From positions 124,001 through 188,000 of the forward strand of contig JABLWW010000001.1 of NCBI GenBank assembly GCA_013178295.1: a DNA stretch of 64,000 nucleotides. Reading direction: 5' to 3'. The notes under the pieces are model-generated. The model saw only the letters and a program-made list of their open reading frames with translations, ran no database searches and had not been told where the DNA came from. This DNA is from Anaerolineae bacterium. Its GTDB lineage: Bacteria; Chloroflexota; Anaerolineae; Anaerolineales; Anaerolineaceae. Of the stretch, positions 1 through 8,630 are shown piece after piece. Both the position numbers and the translations under genes were made by a program. Every line of letters begins with the position of its first letter. Within the stretch, counting starts at the first letter, position 1.

Positions 1-623
1 TATAATACTGCCTGACGGTAATATAGCGGTTCAACAGGCAGGATGATGGGGCGTAGCAGGGTATCGAGGGCTGAGATGGGCGCCGCAAACAGCGGGATGG
101 GATAGAGCAGGCGCTCGATGGCAGAAATGATCTGGTCAATTGCTGGGTAAATGCTAAGGGTGATTGTACGGTAGAGAATGGTTAATGGATCAAAGACCAG
201 CAGCGTCAGATTGCCCAACAATGCTGCAAACAGGGTTATCAGCAACAAACCATATTTTGCCTTGCGCAATGTTTCGGGTGGGGAAGGCTGGTCTTTGTGC
301 TGTTTGCGCAGGGGAAACAGATCAAGCAATGTGCCAAGTGGACATAGCCAGCCACACCATGCCCTGCCCAGCAGCAGTGTGAGCAAGATGATCACAATTG
401 CCAGAGTCGATCCCAGCAGGAATATGCGGTTTGATAAAAATTGTGCAAGCATGACCAGCGGGTCAATGTGCATGGGGATGTGAGAGGCGATAGCTCCCCC
501 GCGGTTGGCACGTGTCACGACCAGCAGGGTGATGAACCCTGCCAGGGCGGTGTATTGAATCACCTTGCGAGCGAATATCCAGTAGCGAAATGGTCGGGAA
601 GTTTTTGTTTGGTGTTTTGCCAT
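1..623 (-). CDS. NapH/CcoG-like 4Fe-4S ferredoxin membrane protein (partial, 3' end outside window)
   Basis: Reading the minus strand from the ATG at 621-623 gives about 207 codons without a stop, running off the window edge. Visible are two long hydrophobic stretches early in the protein, then the motif CGWLCPLGT near residue 90, then two more membrane segments. CGWxCPxG after a membrane helix is typical of NapH/YccM/CcoG-type polyferredoxin membrane proteins that pass electrons across the membrane; the expected C-terminal CxxCxxCxxxCP ferredoxin clusters would lie outside the window and cannot be checked. It starts 65 nt after the stop of the clan CD peptidase-like gene on the same strand, so the two are probably co-transcribed. 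The electron partner is unknown. Confidence 0.75.
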   Translation of the reverse strand, partial: MAKHQTKTSRPFRYWIFARKVIQYTALAGFITLLVVTRANRGGAIASHIPMHIDPLVMLAQFLSNRIFLLGSTLAIVIILLTLLLGRAWCGWLCPLGTLLDLFPLRKQHKDQPSPPETLRKAKYGLLLITLFAALLGNLTLLVFDPLTILYRTITLSIYPAIDQIISAIERLLYPIPLFAAPISALDTLLRPIILPVEPLYYRQAVL

Positions 624-688
624 TGATTTTCTCGCGAGCTTGCTCAAATCACTAATCAGGAGAATTTCTACCAGTATTATAAAGCTTC

Positions 689-2473
689 TTAGCCCGATAG
701 GGGCTGTTCGCCAAATTTCTTGTTCTTGGATGAACTCGAAAGAGCAGTTTGTGTTACTCTTGTGACAAGCTCGAAGGCAGCGTACCATACCCCGGCGGAG
801 ACAAGGGGTAATGTTCCCAGATGATAGCTCGCAATGGGTGTTCCCAAACGAGGCATCGAAAAGAAGAGGTTAAAAATCAGGAGGGTGCTCAGGTTGAAGA
901 GCGCGGGTAAAAGAGCTGGGAGAGTTGCCAGGAGCGAAGAGAGAACCTTTGCAATCCATGCTGTGTGAGAAAGGTGGAGATAGGTGGCACTGCCCGTCAG
1001 CAGAAAAATCGCCGCGAGCCATATTGGGCTGATGTAAACTGGTTTATGAAGAATGCTGATCTGATCAAGACGAGTGACTTGATAGATGGTAGCAGAGATG
1101 AGGAATACCCCCGCAACAGCGCAAGATAGCAAAAAGATGCTCTTTTGCTCCCCGGCTATTTTTTGTCTGTGTTGTCTGCTTTTCAGGATACCAGCCAGTG
1201 TTATCAGACTGCAAAGCAACAAAATGATATCCCCACCGTTTTGTGGCATGATGAAGTGGACGAGATCAAAGGCGTTACGTATGGTGTTAGAGAATTGCCA
1301 TAAAAAGGGAGCACGGCGGCGAAGGTGAACAGTAAACTCGCCGCCGTTATGGGCAAAGAGGAGATATTTATCTCCTTTGAGGTTCATGGTTTGAAGGCGT
1401 ATGTGATTTATAGGATCGGTTTCCGCTATAGCGCCCACCCCATCGATGTGGATAAATTGATATTCTGCTCCGCCCACAATCACGACCGGTATGATACCTG
1501 GCGGAGCATTACTATACGAGAGCGTTCTCTCTTCGCCTGATTGTATGTCTGCAACAAGGGTGTATGGTGGGAGGATGCGGAAAGCAATACGTGGGTCTCC
1601 AAGCAGAAAATAGTAAGGTATCCTGGCAAACAATTTCAGCGTGGCGCGGTTTTGCAAACTGATCACCATGCCAATGGGAAAACCTTGCCAGGTGTGCTCA
1701 AAGGGTAGCGCATAGATGTTGCCAATTGTAGCGCCTGCCAATGGGCTGAATACAAAACCTGCATACGCGGCAGCGCCATTCTTTGCGAACGTCATGGCAA
1801 TCGAATCTTTGACCCAGAGACGAAAGGACTGGCAGCTTCCTGATGCTATGACCAGTGGTGGAAGACTGGGTATATCTTCTGCTCTGAAGGATGTTGTGGT
1901 ATCCAGATACCAGCTGGTTGCACTTCCATGCCCTGTGAAAACCAAGTAGTCTGCATGCTGCAACGCATTAACGAGGGAGGATTTGGTCATTGGGGTGGGT
2001 TGTGTTGTCTTGCCGTGTTCGACTGCGCTCAGGTGTGCCTGATGTATGCCCATGCTTGGATATTCTCCAATAGCGGTGTAGGCAACAGAAGCTTTGAACG
2101 GGGCTTTGCGTTGCCACAGGTTACGGGCTTCTTCCAATGTATTACCGCTAATTAACCCAATTGCTGGTATGAAAGCATGTTTGCGTAATGCGATTGCGGC
2201 TTCAATAATGACGGTATCGGATAAATGATGGGGCGAAATAACCCACAGGATATAGGAGGGGTTGTTCTGCAGTGCCTCATGCCAATTGTGAAAAACAGGC
2301 AGACTTTCTGTGCTGGCAATTTCTTCTGCCAGGGGATATAGAGGATCTTCCTGTTCGGACAGGATGAGGCTATCAAGCCCAGCTTTATCTTCAGTAGTGG
2401 GGGAAGTTGCTCTTGATGCCAATAGAATGGATAAGAGAATAAAGGTAATCAGCCCTTTATGCCAGAGGTTCAT
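689..2473 (-). CDS. Membrane protein with gingipain/caspase-like (clan CD) domain
   Basis: The 594-residue product has an N-terminal signal or anchor segment (residues 6-20). A globular domain follows, with a GHG motif (His182) after a beta strand and an SGSC motif (Cys214) 32 residues later. That His/Cys arrangement is the catalytic dyad pattern of clan CD cysteine peptidases (caspase, gingipain C25, CHAT). A beta-rich stretch (about 290-390) and several hydrophobic helices (about 405-560) follow, so the C-terminus is membrane embedded. The peptidase assignment is by motif only and no substrate can be named. Its ATG at 2473 faces the B3/4 gene across a short divergent promoter region, and the ferredoxin-like membrane protein follows it. 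Confidence 0.6.
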   Translation of the reverse strand: MNLWHKGLITFILLSILLASRATSPTTEDKAGLDSLILSEQEDPLYPLAEEIASTESLPVFHNWHEALQNNPSYILWVISPHHLSDTVIIEAAIALRKHAFIPAIGLISGNTLEEARNLWQRKAPFKASVAYTAIGEYPSMGIHQAHLSAVEHGKTTQPTPMTKSSLVNALQHADYLVFTGHGSATSWYLDTTTSFRAEDIPSLPPLVIASGSCQSFRLWVKDSIAMTFAKNGAAAYAGFVFSPLAGATIGNIYALPFEHTWQGFPIGMVISLQNRATLKLFARIPYYFLLGDPRIAFRILPPYTLVADIQSGEERTLSYSNAPPGIIPVVIVGGAEYQFIHIDGVGAIAETDPINHIRLQTMNLKGDKYLLFAHNGGEFTVHLRRRAPFLWQFSNTIRNAFDLVHFIMPQNGGDIILLLCSLITLAGILKSRQHRQKIAGEQKSIFLLSCAVAGVFLISATIYQVTRLDQISILHKPVYISPIWLAAIFLLTGSATYLHLSHTAWIAKVLSSLLATLPALLPALFNLSTLLIFNLFFSMPRLGTPIASYHLGTLPLVSAGVWYAAFELVTRVTQTALSSSSKNKKFGEQPLSG

Positions 2474-2499
2474 CCTTAGAACCGATTATACCTGCACAA

Positions 2500-2530
2500 T
2501 TGATGCAAACTTAAAACGTCATGCTATAAT
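2500..2530 (+). promoter_or_regulatory. Candidate sigma-70 promoter for the B3/4-domain gene
   Basis: TTGATG at 2500-2505 and a perfect TATAAT at 2525-2530 are separated by 19 nt, slightly longer than the usual 17. The predicted transcription start lies about 30-40 nt before the likely ATG. It sits between two divergent genes. Confidence 0.45.
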
Positions 2531-2576
2531 CCGTGAGGAACAGCCACGAATTCCCACAAAAATGGACAGGTTATCT

Positions 2577-3293
2577 ATGAAACAGCTTTTCTACACCATT
2601 AGTGACGAGATTTTTCGCCAGTTTCCTGGTTATGCGCGCGGGGTGGTGCTGGCGCACGATGTAAAAAATGGTGCTTCTTCCCCTGAGCTGGTGGCTTTGC
2701 TACGGGAGGCTGAGGAGTCACTGCGTGCCAGGCTCGATCTTGAAACCTTGAACGATCACCCGCGCATTAAACCCTGGCGCGAAGCTTATCGGGCTTTTGG
2801 CGCAAAACCCAGCGAGTTTCGGTCTTCGATCGAGGCGATGACACGCCGTGTGTTGCGTAATGACCCTCTTCCCTCCATCAACGCACTGGTGGATATTGGC
2901 AATGTTGTCTCGCTGCGGTATTTGCTGCCGACGGGTAGTCATGCGATTGACGTTTTGACACAAGATATTGCCCTGCGCCATGCCAATGGCGATGAACAGT
3001 TTATTCCCTTTGGCTCGCAGGAAGTGGAACACCCGCTTAAGGGTGAGGTGATTTTTGTAGAGGGGGACACCGTGCTGACGCGTCGTTGGACATGGAGGCA
3101 ATCCACGCATACGCTGACGCTGATGGAAACCAAAGATGTCGAGTTTAATGTGGATGCTTTGCCGCCCTTTGAACTTGGTGAGGTAAAAGCTGCATGTGAG
3201 GCAGTGATGGGACTCGTCGAGCACTTTTGCGGAGGTAGATTGCGGTATGAGATTCTTTCAGAAGAGCATCCCAGTCTTTGCCTCACACAATGA
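2577..3293 (+). CDS. B3/4 domain protein (PheT-like tRNA-binding/editing fold)
   Basis: The 238-residue product resembles stand-alone B3/4 domain proteins, a fold shared with the editing region of the phenylalanyl-tRNA synthetase beta chain. Family-like stretches include the R-x-x-F-G-AKPSEF segment near residue 70, the N-x-L-VDIGNVVSL segment, and a GEVIF...VLTRRWTWRQ segment. Stand-alone members are suspected of tRNA or amino-acid quality control, but their reaction is poorly known. The frame is open upstream to 2310, into the divergent gene. ATG 2577 is chosen because it follows the candidate promoter; ATG 2562 (five residues longer) is equally possible. SerC lies downstream with its own promoter. 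Confidence 0.7.
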   Translation: MKQLFYTISDEIFRQFPGYARGVVLAHDVKNGASSPELVALLREAEESLRARLDLETLNDHPRIKPWREAYRAFGAKPSEFRSSIEAMTRRVLRNDPLPSINALVDIGNVVSLRYLLPTGSHAIDVLTQDIALRHANGDEQFIPFGSQEVEHPLKGEVIFVEGDTVLTRRWTWRQSTHTLTLMETKDVEFNVDALPPFELGEVKAACEAVMGLVEHFCGGRLRYEILSEEHPSLCLTQ

Positions 3294-3339
3294 GAAAATG
3301 TAATCTGATGAAAGTTTAGGAAAAATAGAAATCTCTCAC

Positions 3340-3368
3340 TTTATGTGCTATCGAGAGTGATATATAAT
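3340..3368 (+). promoter_or_regulatory. Candidate promoter of serC
   Basis: TTTATG at 3340-3345, a 17-nt spacer and TATAAT at 3363-3368, lying in an A/T-rich leader before serC. An AAGGA ribosome binding site at 3415-3419 precedes ATG 3428. Confidence 0.5.
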
Positions 3369-3427
3369 AAAAAAAAGAGATCTTTTTGAAAGTAAAATAA
3401 TTTGTAAATGATAAAGGACAAGTGATC

Positions 3428-4495
3428 ATGAAAAAACATAATTTCAATCCAGGACCTTCCATTCTCCCCCAGTACACTATTGATAAGACCATCGAAGCAA
3501 TCAGGGATTTTGCCGGAACTGGCCTTTCTATCCTTGAGGTGTCTCATCGCAGCAAAGAATTTGAAGCAGTGGTGAATGATCTGGTTGCCAATTTTAAGGA
3601 GCTTCTCAACATTCCTGAAGGGTATGCAGTCTTCTTTGTGGGAGGTGGCGCAAGCACACAGTTTTTCCACATCCCTTACAATTTGCTGGAGACGAAAGCC
3701 GGTTATCTGGTAACTGGCGAGTGGGCGACGCGTGCATACAAGGAAGCCAAGAACTTTGGTGAAGCAGTTGTGGTTGCTTCATCGGAGGACAAGAACTTTA
3801 CGTATATTCCCAAAGGGTACACTATCCCTGCGGATTTGGACTACTTCCATATCACGACCAATAATACGATTTTTGGCACTGAAATTCTTGTTGATATAGA
3901 TTCTCCCGTCCCGTTGGTGGCGGACATGTCCTCCGATATCTTCAGCCGCCCGATTGACGTTTCCAAATATGCGCTGATTTATGGCGGCGCGCAAAAGAAT
4001 CTGGCGCCAGCTGGTTTGACTTTCGTGATTGTGCGTGAGGATATTCTAGGCAAGGTAACGCGCAAGCTGCCCACAATGGTGGACTACCGAACGCATATCA
4101 AAAATAATTCTCTCTTTAATACACCACCCTGTGTGATCATGTACTCGGCGTTGATGACGTGTCAATGGTTAAAACAGATGGGCGGTGTGGCAGAGATGGA
4201 AAAGGTCAACAAAGCCAAAGCTGACATGCTTTATGCAGAGATTGACCGCAACAAGTGTTTTGTGGGCACGGTTGCCAAAGAAGACCGTTCCCGCATGAAC
4301 GTTTGTTTTGTGATGGCGGATGGCTATAAGGAGTTGGAGGAAGAATTTGCCAAATTTGCCAGCAGTAAGGGGATGGTGGGCATCAAGGGACACCGCTCTG
4401 TAGGTGGTTTCCGTGCTTCGCTCTACAATGCGTTGCCGCTGGAAAGCGTCAAGGCGCTGGTTGAGTGTATGCAGGAGTTTGAGCAGGCGCACTAA
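3428..4495 (+). CDS. serC: Phosphoserine aminotransferase
   Basis: This 355-residue cytoplasmic PLP enzyme converts 3-phosphohydroxypyruvate and glutamate to phosphoserine in serine synthesis (class V aminotransferase family). Diagnostic stretches are the N-terminal FNPGPS segment, SHRSKEF near residue 41, the GGGAST phosphate-binding loop near 72, and [13 protein letters not shown] with the PLP-binding lysine at residue 190. Length matches the family's usual 360. ATG 3428 is preferred over the in-frame GTG at 3422 because AAGGA ends nine nt before it. The gene stands alone, with its own promoter and a strong terminator. serA and serB are not in the window. Confidence 0.95.
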   Translation: MKKHNFNPGPSILPQYTIDKTIEAIRDFAGTGLSILEVSHRSKEFEAVVNDLVANFKELLNIPEGYAVFFVGGGASTQFFHIPYNLLETKAGYLVTGEWATRAYKEAKNFGEAVVVASSEDKNFTYIPKGYTIPADLDYFHITTNNTIFGTEILVDIDSPVPLVADMSSDIFSRPIDVSKYALIYGGAQKNLAPAGLTFVIVREDILGKVTRKLPTMVDYRTHIKNNSLFNTPPCVIMYSALMTCQWLKQMGGVAEMEKVNKAKADMLYAEIDRNKCFVGTVAKEDRSRMNVCFVMADGYKELEEEFAKFASSKGMVGIKGHRSVGGFRASLYNALPLESVKALVECMQEFEQAH

Positions 4496-4519
4496 CCCGC
4501 TCTGTTTTTTTACGAAACA

Positions 4520-4562
4520 AATCCCCTGAAGAGGTCTTTTTCAGGGGATTTTTGTTGTTTTT
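4520..4562 (+). terminator. Rho-independent terminator after serC
   Basis: Perfect inverted repeat ATCCCCTGAA (4521-4530) and TTCAGGGGAT (4540-4549) followed by a T-rich run to 4562. It ends right at the stop of the convergent MFS gene. Confidence 0.9.
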
Positions 4563-5744
4563 CTAAGCTGTTTCTGAGCGCCCAGATTGTTTTGGCGGAA
4601 CAGGCAAGCGGAGGGCGATTGCAGCAGCGATGAGCGGCAAGAGGACGATGATGTAGAAAGCAGTCGTTACACCGTAAACATCAGCGGCTTTTCCAAAGAG
4701 CGGGGTTGTCATCCCCCCCAGACCGATTGCTGAACCAGTTACGATACCTGAGGCAACCCCAATGTTGGAGGGAGCGTAATTTTGGGCAATCACGATGGCT
4801 GCTGTGAAACTGGTTACCATCGCCATACCGATTAATGCAAGGAAAAACAGTGGGATGATGCCGTTGGTATTAAGGAAGCCCAAGAGAAGCGGGGTGATCA
4901 TGATGATTGCCAGGATCATCACCCGCTTTTGCCCGAAACGGTCTGCGAGCTGCCCGCCTACCAATGCACCAATAGCGCCAGCCAGCGAGATGACCGTCAG
5001 AGCGCTGTTGGCATACGTGATTGAAGTCTGGCGGACATTGATCAGGTAAAGGGGAATAAATGTCACCAGCCCATAATAGAATGATGCGCGGATGACAATC
5101 ACAATTGTCAAACGGATAAAAGCGCTCCAGTCAGGTTTGTTTTCGGCAGCCTGTTCGTTTTTTGGCAAATCAGGGGGACGGAAAGATTGCATGCGTGGTG
5201 TTTCAATATAGAGCAGAAGCGCCATGAGACTAGTGGGAAGGAACATCAGAAGTGTGCCCTTTAAGCCAAAAGCCATGACAACAGTGGTCATCATCAGTGG
5301 ACCAAGCGCAAAACCGATGTTTCCTCCCAGCGCAAATATACTCATACCGGTTGCCGGGCGTTTTCGGGAGAGGTAGTTGGCAAAACGAAATGCTTCGGGA
5401 TGAAAGGCGGCGACGCCAGCGCCGCAGAGTAACACACAGGTAATGGTGAGCCAGTAGCTTGCAGCGATGCCTGATAATGCTATCCCGGTGCAGCTGAGCA
5501 GCATTCCTGTGACCATTAACCATGGCATTGGGCGGCGGTCGGAGTAGTAACCTAACAGTGGCTGCAAAATGGAAGATATGACCGTCGCGCTCAGAACGAT
5601 CCCAGAAGCAGCAACGTATGACAAATGTTGTTGTGTCACCAGAAAGGGCAACAGAGCCGGTATGGCGCCCTGATTGACGTCATTCAGGGCGTGACTTAAT
5701 GACAGAAAAGAGAGACCGCGTTGGTCAAAGATTTCATTTTTCAT
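4563..5744 (-). CDS. MFS exporter, fosmidomycin-resistance (Fsr)-like
   Basis: This 393-residue protein with about 12 hydrophobic helices belongs to the major facilitator superfamily. The N-terminal LSLSHALNDVNQGA segment and the GYYSDRR loop between helices 2 and 3 resemble the Fsr (fosmidomycin resistance) group of proton-driven drug exporters. A second ADRFGQKR loop lies in the C-terminal half. The frame is open to 5795, but ATG 5744 is chosen because it falls 16 nt after the rhodanese stop and begins a typical N-terminus. It is probably co-transcribed with the rhodanese lipoprotein. The true substrate is unknown; the name reflects only the family. Confidence 0.8.
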   Translation of the reverse strand: MKNEIFDQRGLSFLSLSHALNDVNQGAIPALLPFLVTQQHLSYVAASGIVLSATVISSILQPLLGYYSDRRPMPWLMVTGMLLSCTGIALSGIAASYWLTITCVLLCGAGVAAFHPEAFRFANYLSRKRPATGMSIFALGGNIGFALGPLMMTTVVMAFGLKGTLLMFLPTSLMALLLYIETPRMQSFRPPDLPKNEQAAENKPDWSAFIRLTIVIVIRASFYYGLVTFIPLYLINVRQTSITYANSALTVISLAGAIGALVGGQLADRFGQKRVMILAIIMITPLLLGFLNTNGIIPLFFLALIGMAMVTSFTAAIVIAQNYAPSNIGVASGIVTGSAIGLGGMTTPLFGKAADVYGVTTAFYIIVLLPLIAAAIALRLPVPPKQSGRSETA

Positions 5745-5760
5745 AAAAATACAAGAGGGC

Positions 5761-6159
5761 TTATTTTCCGTTGATGGTAGGATATCCAGCAGCAATCCAT
5801 TGGCGTATCCCTCCGCTCATACTGGTTACTTTTTTGTAACCAGCATTGCGCAGGATGTCGCGGGCTTGCGCACTGCGGTTGCCGCTGCGGCAGACGACCA
5901 CAATTTCGCGGTCAGCGGGAATCTCGTTCAGACGGGTGGTTAATTCGTTGAGTGGTATCAGTGTTGAATCGGGAATGTGAGCCTCGTCCCACTCTTCGGG
6001 CTGGCGCACATCCAGCATAAATGCTCCAGCCTGTTGGTATTCGCGGGCAGTTTTTACAGAGACCTCAGTGGGATATGGCTTATCGGCGCACCCTATCAAC
6101 ACGGCAGTCAAGATGAAGAGCAGGATGGCAAGGGTCAGAATTTTATTAAGCCGAGTCAT
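5761..6159 (-). CDS. Rhodanese-domain lipoprotein
   Basis: This 132-residue protein begins with a lipoprotein signal (hydrophobic stretch, then L-I-G-C with Cys24 as the lipid anchor). One rhodanese domain fills the rest: LDVRQPEEW near residue 49, a HIP segment near 61, and the active loop CRSGNRS with catalytic Cys90. Such extracytoplasmic single-domain proteins bind or move sulfane sulfur. GAGGT before ATG 6159 decides the start over the in-frame ATG 6177. The MFS exporter follows 16 nt downstream. Confidence 0.9.
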   Translation of the reverse strand: MTRLNKILTLAILLFILTAVLIGCADKPYPTEVSVKTAREYQQAGAFMLDVRQPEEWDEAHIPDSTLIPLNELTTRLNEIPADREIVVVCRSGNRSAQARDILRNAGYKKVTSMSGGIRQWIAAGYPTINGK

Positions 6160-6288
6160 GTTATCTACCTCAATCATGTGGTATCAGCAAGTCACCAATA
6201 AAAAGCGTTGCGAGTTGTTTTCTGCTGTTGACCTCTGATTGTAATGGTTAGACGGCTGGCGCGCAAGAAGCAAATTTGGCACTTAAGG

Positions 6289-6297
6289 TGGTATAAT
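6289..6297 (+). promoter_or_regulatory. Extended -10 promoter before the CpXC gene
   Basis: TGG followed by TATAAT (6292-6297) forms an extended -10 element. No well-spaced -35 is visible. The start codon lies about 57 nt downstream. Confidence 0.45.
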
Positions 6298-6354
6298 CGC
6301 CTTTTGTTGAGTTGGTCAACGTTAAAAAGTATACTGATTTTAGAAAGATATCTT

Positions 6355-7707
6355 ATGCCTCAAACGCAAACCTCTTGTCCCCGCTGCCGACAGCCTCTTG
6401 TGGCTGAAGTTGAACAGATATTTGATGTAAGCACTGACCCAAAGGCAAAAAGCCGCTTTCTCAGTGGGATGGTGAATATTGTTCGCTGCCCTGCTTGCGG
6501 TTTTCAGGGGCAGCTTAGCGTGCCAGTTGTTTACCACGATGCTGGTAAGGAACTATTGCTGACGTATTTTCCGCCTGAGCTGGGTCTTCAGGCGAATGAG
6601 CAGGAGCGGCTGATTGGTCCACTGATTAATAAGGTGCTCAATGGGTTGCCTCCTGAAAAGCGTAAAGCATATCTCCTGCGCCCGCAAACCATGCTGACCA
6701 TGCAACGCATGGTTGAAACGATTTTGGAAGCGGATGGCATTACGCGAGAAATGCTTGACAAGCAGCAGCAACGTCTTCGTCTGTTGGAACGTCTTGCCGG
6801 AGCTTCATCGGAGGAGCGTAAAAAGATCATCAAAGAGGAAGAGGCGCAAATTGATGAAGACTTTTTTGCAATTCTCAGCCGCTTGTTTCAGGTTGCGGCT
6901 GCGCAGGGAGATGAACAGTCTGCCCGTCAGCTTGCTGAAGTACAGAAAGATCTGATTCAAAATACGGCTATTGGAAAAGAGTTGCAGAAGCAGTCTCGAG
7001 AGGTTGAGGATGTTGTCCAATCTCTTCAGAAAGCCAGTCAGAAGGGGGAATTGACCAGAGAAAAACTGTTGGATATGATCCTGGCGACAAAATCAGAGGC
7101 TGCGTTCAACACGCTGGTTAGCCTTGCGCGCAATGGATTGGATTATGCCTTTTTTGAGGTGCTTACACAGCGCATTGATAGCAGCCAGGGTGAGAAAAAG
7201 GCTGAGCTGGTTAAATTGCGTGAAAGATTGCTAGAGATTACCCATGAGATTGACCAGGCTTTGCAGCAGGCGAGAGAAGCAACCCGACAACTTTTAGATA
7301 GCATTGTCAAAGCACCCAATGTTGAAGAAGCTGTTCTGCAAAACCTTGGGGCAATAGACCAGTATTTTGTTGACCTTCTCGGGCAAGAGCTTGAGGCGGC
7401 GCGCAAGGCAGGCGACCTTGAGCGTAGCGTGAAGTTGCAGCAAATTATGGGTGTGATTGAAAAAGCCAGCGCACCCCCTCCAGAAATCGCTTTCATTGAG
7501 GAGCTTTTGGAGGCGGAGGACGAAGACACTCTAAAAGCCAAAGTTAAGGACAACGGACACCGCGTGACCCCCGAGTTTCTTCAAGTACTCAATGGCATCA
7601 TCGCGCAAAGCGAGAATCAAAAACAGCCTGCCGAAATTGTTGACAAACTCAAAAAGATTTATCGGATGAGCTTGCGCGTCTCTATGCAGCAAAGCCTGAG
7701 CAAATGA
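6355..7707 (+). CDS. CpXC-domain protein with long helical region
   Basis: The 450-residue product opens with a zinc-ribbon-like CpXC domain: CPRC at residues 8-11 and CPAC at about 45-48. The rest is highly charged and helical, with coiled-coil character (for example the E/K-rich stretch around residue 160). It has no signal peptide or membrane segment. CpXC proteins are of unknown function and common in Chloroflexota and Firmicutes. The frame is open to 6244 but ATG 6355 starts the recognisable domain. A bidirectional-looking terminator follows. Confidence 0.75.
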   Translation: MPQTQTSCPRCRQPLVAEVEQIFDVSTDPKAKSRFLSGMVNIVRCPACGFQGQLSVPVVYHDAGKELLLTYFPPELGLQANEQERLIGPLINKVLNGLPPEKRKAYLLRPQTMLTMQRMVETILEADGITREMLDKQQQRLRLLERLAGASSEERKKIIKEEEAQIDEDFFAILSRLFQVAAAQGDEQSARQLAEVQKDLIQNTAIGKELQKQSREVEDVVQSLQKASQKGELTREKLLDMILATKSEAAFNTLVSLARNGLDYAFFEVLTQRIDSSQGEKKAELVKLRERLLEITHEIDQALQQAREATRQLLDSIVKAPNVEEAVLQNLGAIDQYFVDLLGQELEAARKAGDLERSVKLQQIMGVIEKASAPPPEIAFIEELLEAEDEDTLKAKVKDNGHRVTPEFLQVLNGIIAQSENQKQPAEIVDKLKKIYRMSLRVSMQQSLSK

Positions 7708-7708
7708 G

Positions 7709-7750
7709 AAAAGCTGGGCAGCGGCGTTGATTGATTGCTGCCCGGCTTTT
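7709..7750. terminator. Terminator hairpin between convergent genes
   Basis: Fourteen-base stem AAAAGCTGGGCAGC (7709-7722) pairs with GCTGCCCGGCTTTT (7737-7750), with one G-U wobble. T-runs follow on both strands, so it can serve the CpXC gene and the convergent FHA gene. Confidence 0.85.
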
Positions 7751-7775
7751 GGGTGAGCTTTGCATGGCAAGAGGC

Positions 7776-8447
7776 TCACTCTGGATGATTGTCCAATCTT
7801 AACCCGTACCCCCTGACAGTAACGATATACTGGTGCTCTTTGTCCAATTCTGCCAGCCGGTCGCGCAGGCGGCGTACCAGCGCATCCAGTGCCTGATCGG
7901 AGACACCGAGGGCGGCTTCATCTTCCCAGATAGTGGTAATCAGGTCATTGCGCGAAACAACCTGACCTGGTTGGTCGTAAAGCGTTTGCAATAATCGAAA
8001 CTGGGGGACTGAAAGCGGGGGCAGGATTTCTTTCTGTCCAATCCACACGCGCCTGGAACGGGCATCCAGCCTGAGCCGACCGGCAACAGGAGGGCGTAAT
8101 ATCGCACCGGCTTCGATGGGCATGGTGGTGTCGGAGGAGATAAATGCAAAAGACTGTACCAAGGCAATCTGAATAAGATCACCGTCCTGCAAAACGACAG
8201 GTTCGCCAATCATTTTTCCGTTGTGGAAGGTGCCGTTTTTGCTGGCTAAGTCTTCCAGGATAACACCTGTGTCTTCCACGCTAAGTCGGGCGTGAAAGCG
8301 TGATACCTGGCGATCGGGTATCACAATTTCGCAGCTGGCATCTCGACCAATGGTGCTGAAATTACGAATGACAAAACGTTGACCGTTCAGAGGGCCTGTT
8401 TGCCCAATCAGAACTGGCTGTTCTGCCCCGTTGTCCTTCTTTCTCAT
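7776..8447 (-). CDS. FHA-domain transcriptional regulator (FHA + winged helix)
   Basis: This 223-residue protein has an N-terminal FHA phosphothreonine-binding domain (residues 11-100) with the core residues visible: GR at 34-35, S49-R-x-H52, and N71-G-T. The C-terminal half (about 123-220) matches the OmpR/PhoB-type winged helix, including the RLLQTLYDQPGQVVSRNDL stretch and a final YIVTVRGYGLRL wing. Unlike OmpR it has no receiver domain; phosphothreonine binding presumably replaces it. An AGGAGGAATTCC ribosome site precedes the ATG. It is transcribed divergently from a Ser/Thr kinase, the likely source of the phosphate signal (inference). Confidence 0.85.
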   Translation of the reverse strand: MRKKDNGAEQPVLIGQTGPLNGQRFVIRNFSTIGRDASCEIVIPDRQVSRFHARLSVEDTGVILEDLASKNGTFHNGKMIGEPVVLQDGDLIQIALVQSFAFISSDTTMPIEAGAILRPPVAGRLRLDARSRRVWIGQKEILPPLSVPQFRLLQTLYDQPGQVVSRNDLITTIWEDEAALGVSDQALDALVRRLRDRLAELDKEHQYIVTVRGYGLRLDNHPE

Positions 8448-8554
8448 GGAATTCCTCCTGCTTTCTTCTCTCTTTCAGTTATAATAATAGCAGAATATGA
8501 TGTTTTTTGTGTGATGTATCACCCCGGGCATTTGCTGGAAAACCTTTTGCTGTG

Positions 8555-8582
8555 TTGCAATTTATGCGCCAAAAGTTACAGA
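8555..8582 (+). promoter_or_regulatory. Candidate promoter of the Ser/Thr kinase gene
   Basis: TTGCAA at 8555-8560, a 16-nt spacer and TACAGA at 8577-8582. It lies in the 183-nt divergent region shared with the FHA gene. GAGGAG lies about 12 nt before the start. Confidence 0.3.
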
Positions 8583-8630
8583 GACCGGGGAAAGTTTTGA
8601 AGGTGTAGATTTGAGGAGAAGATAGTTGTC

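Noticed and set aside
2718-3224. 168-codon minus-strand ORF inside the B3/4-domain gene
   Set aside because: Out-of-frame shadow of a gene whose own frame shows clear family patterns.
4563-5744. Fosmidomycin resistance as a functional link to the isoprenoid operon
   Set aside because: The family name alone does not show the substrate, and the genes are 17 kb apart in unrelated operons.
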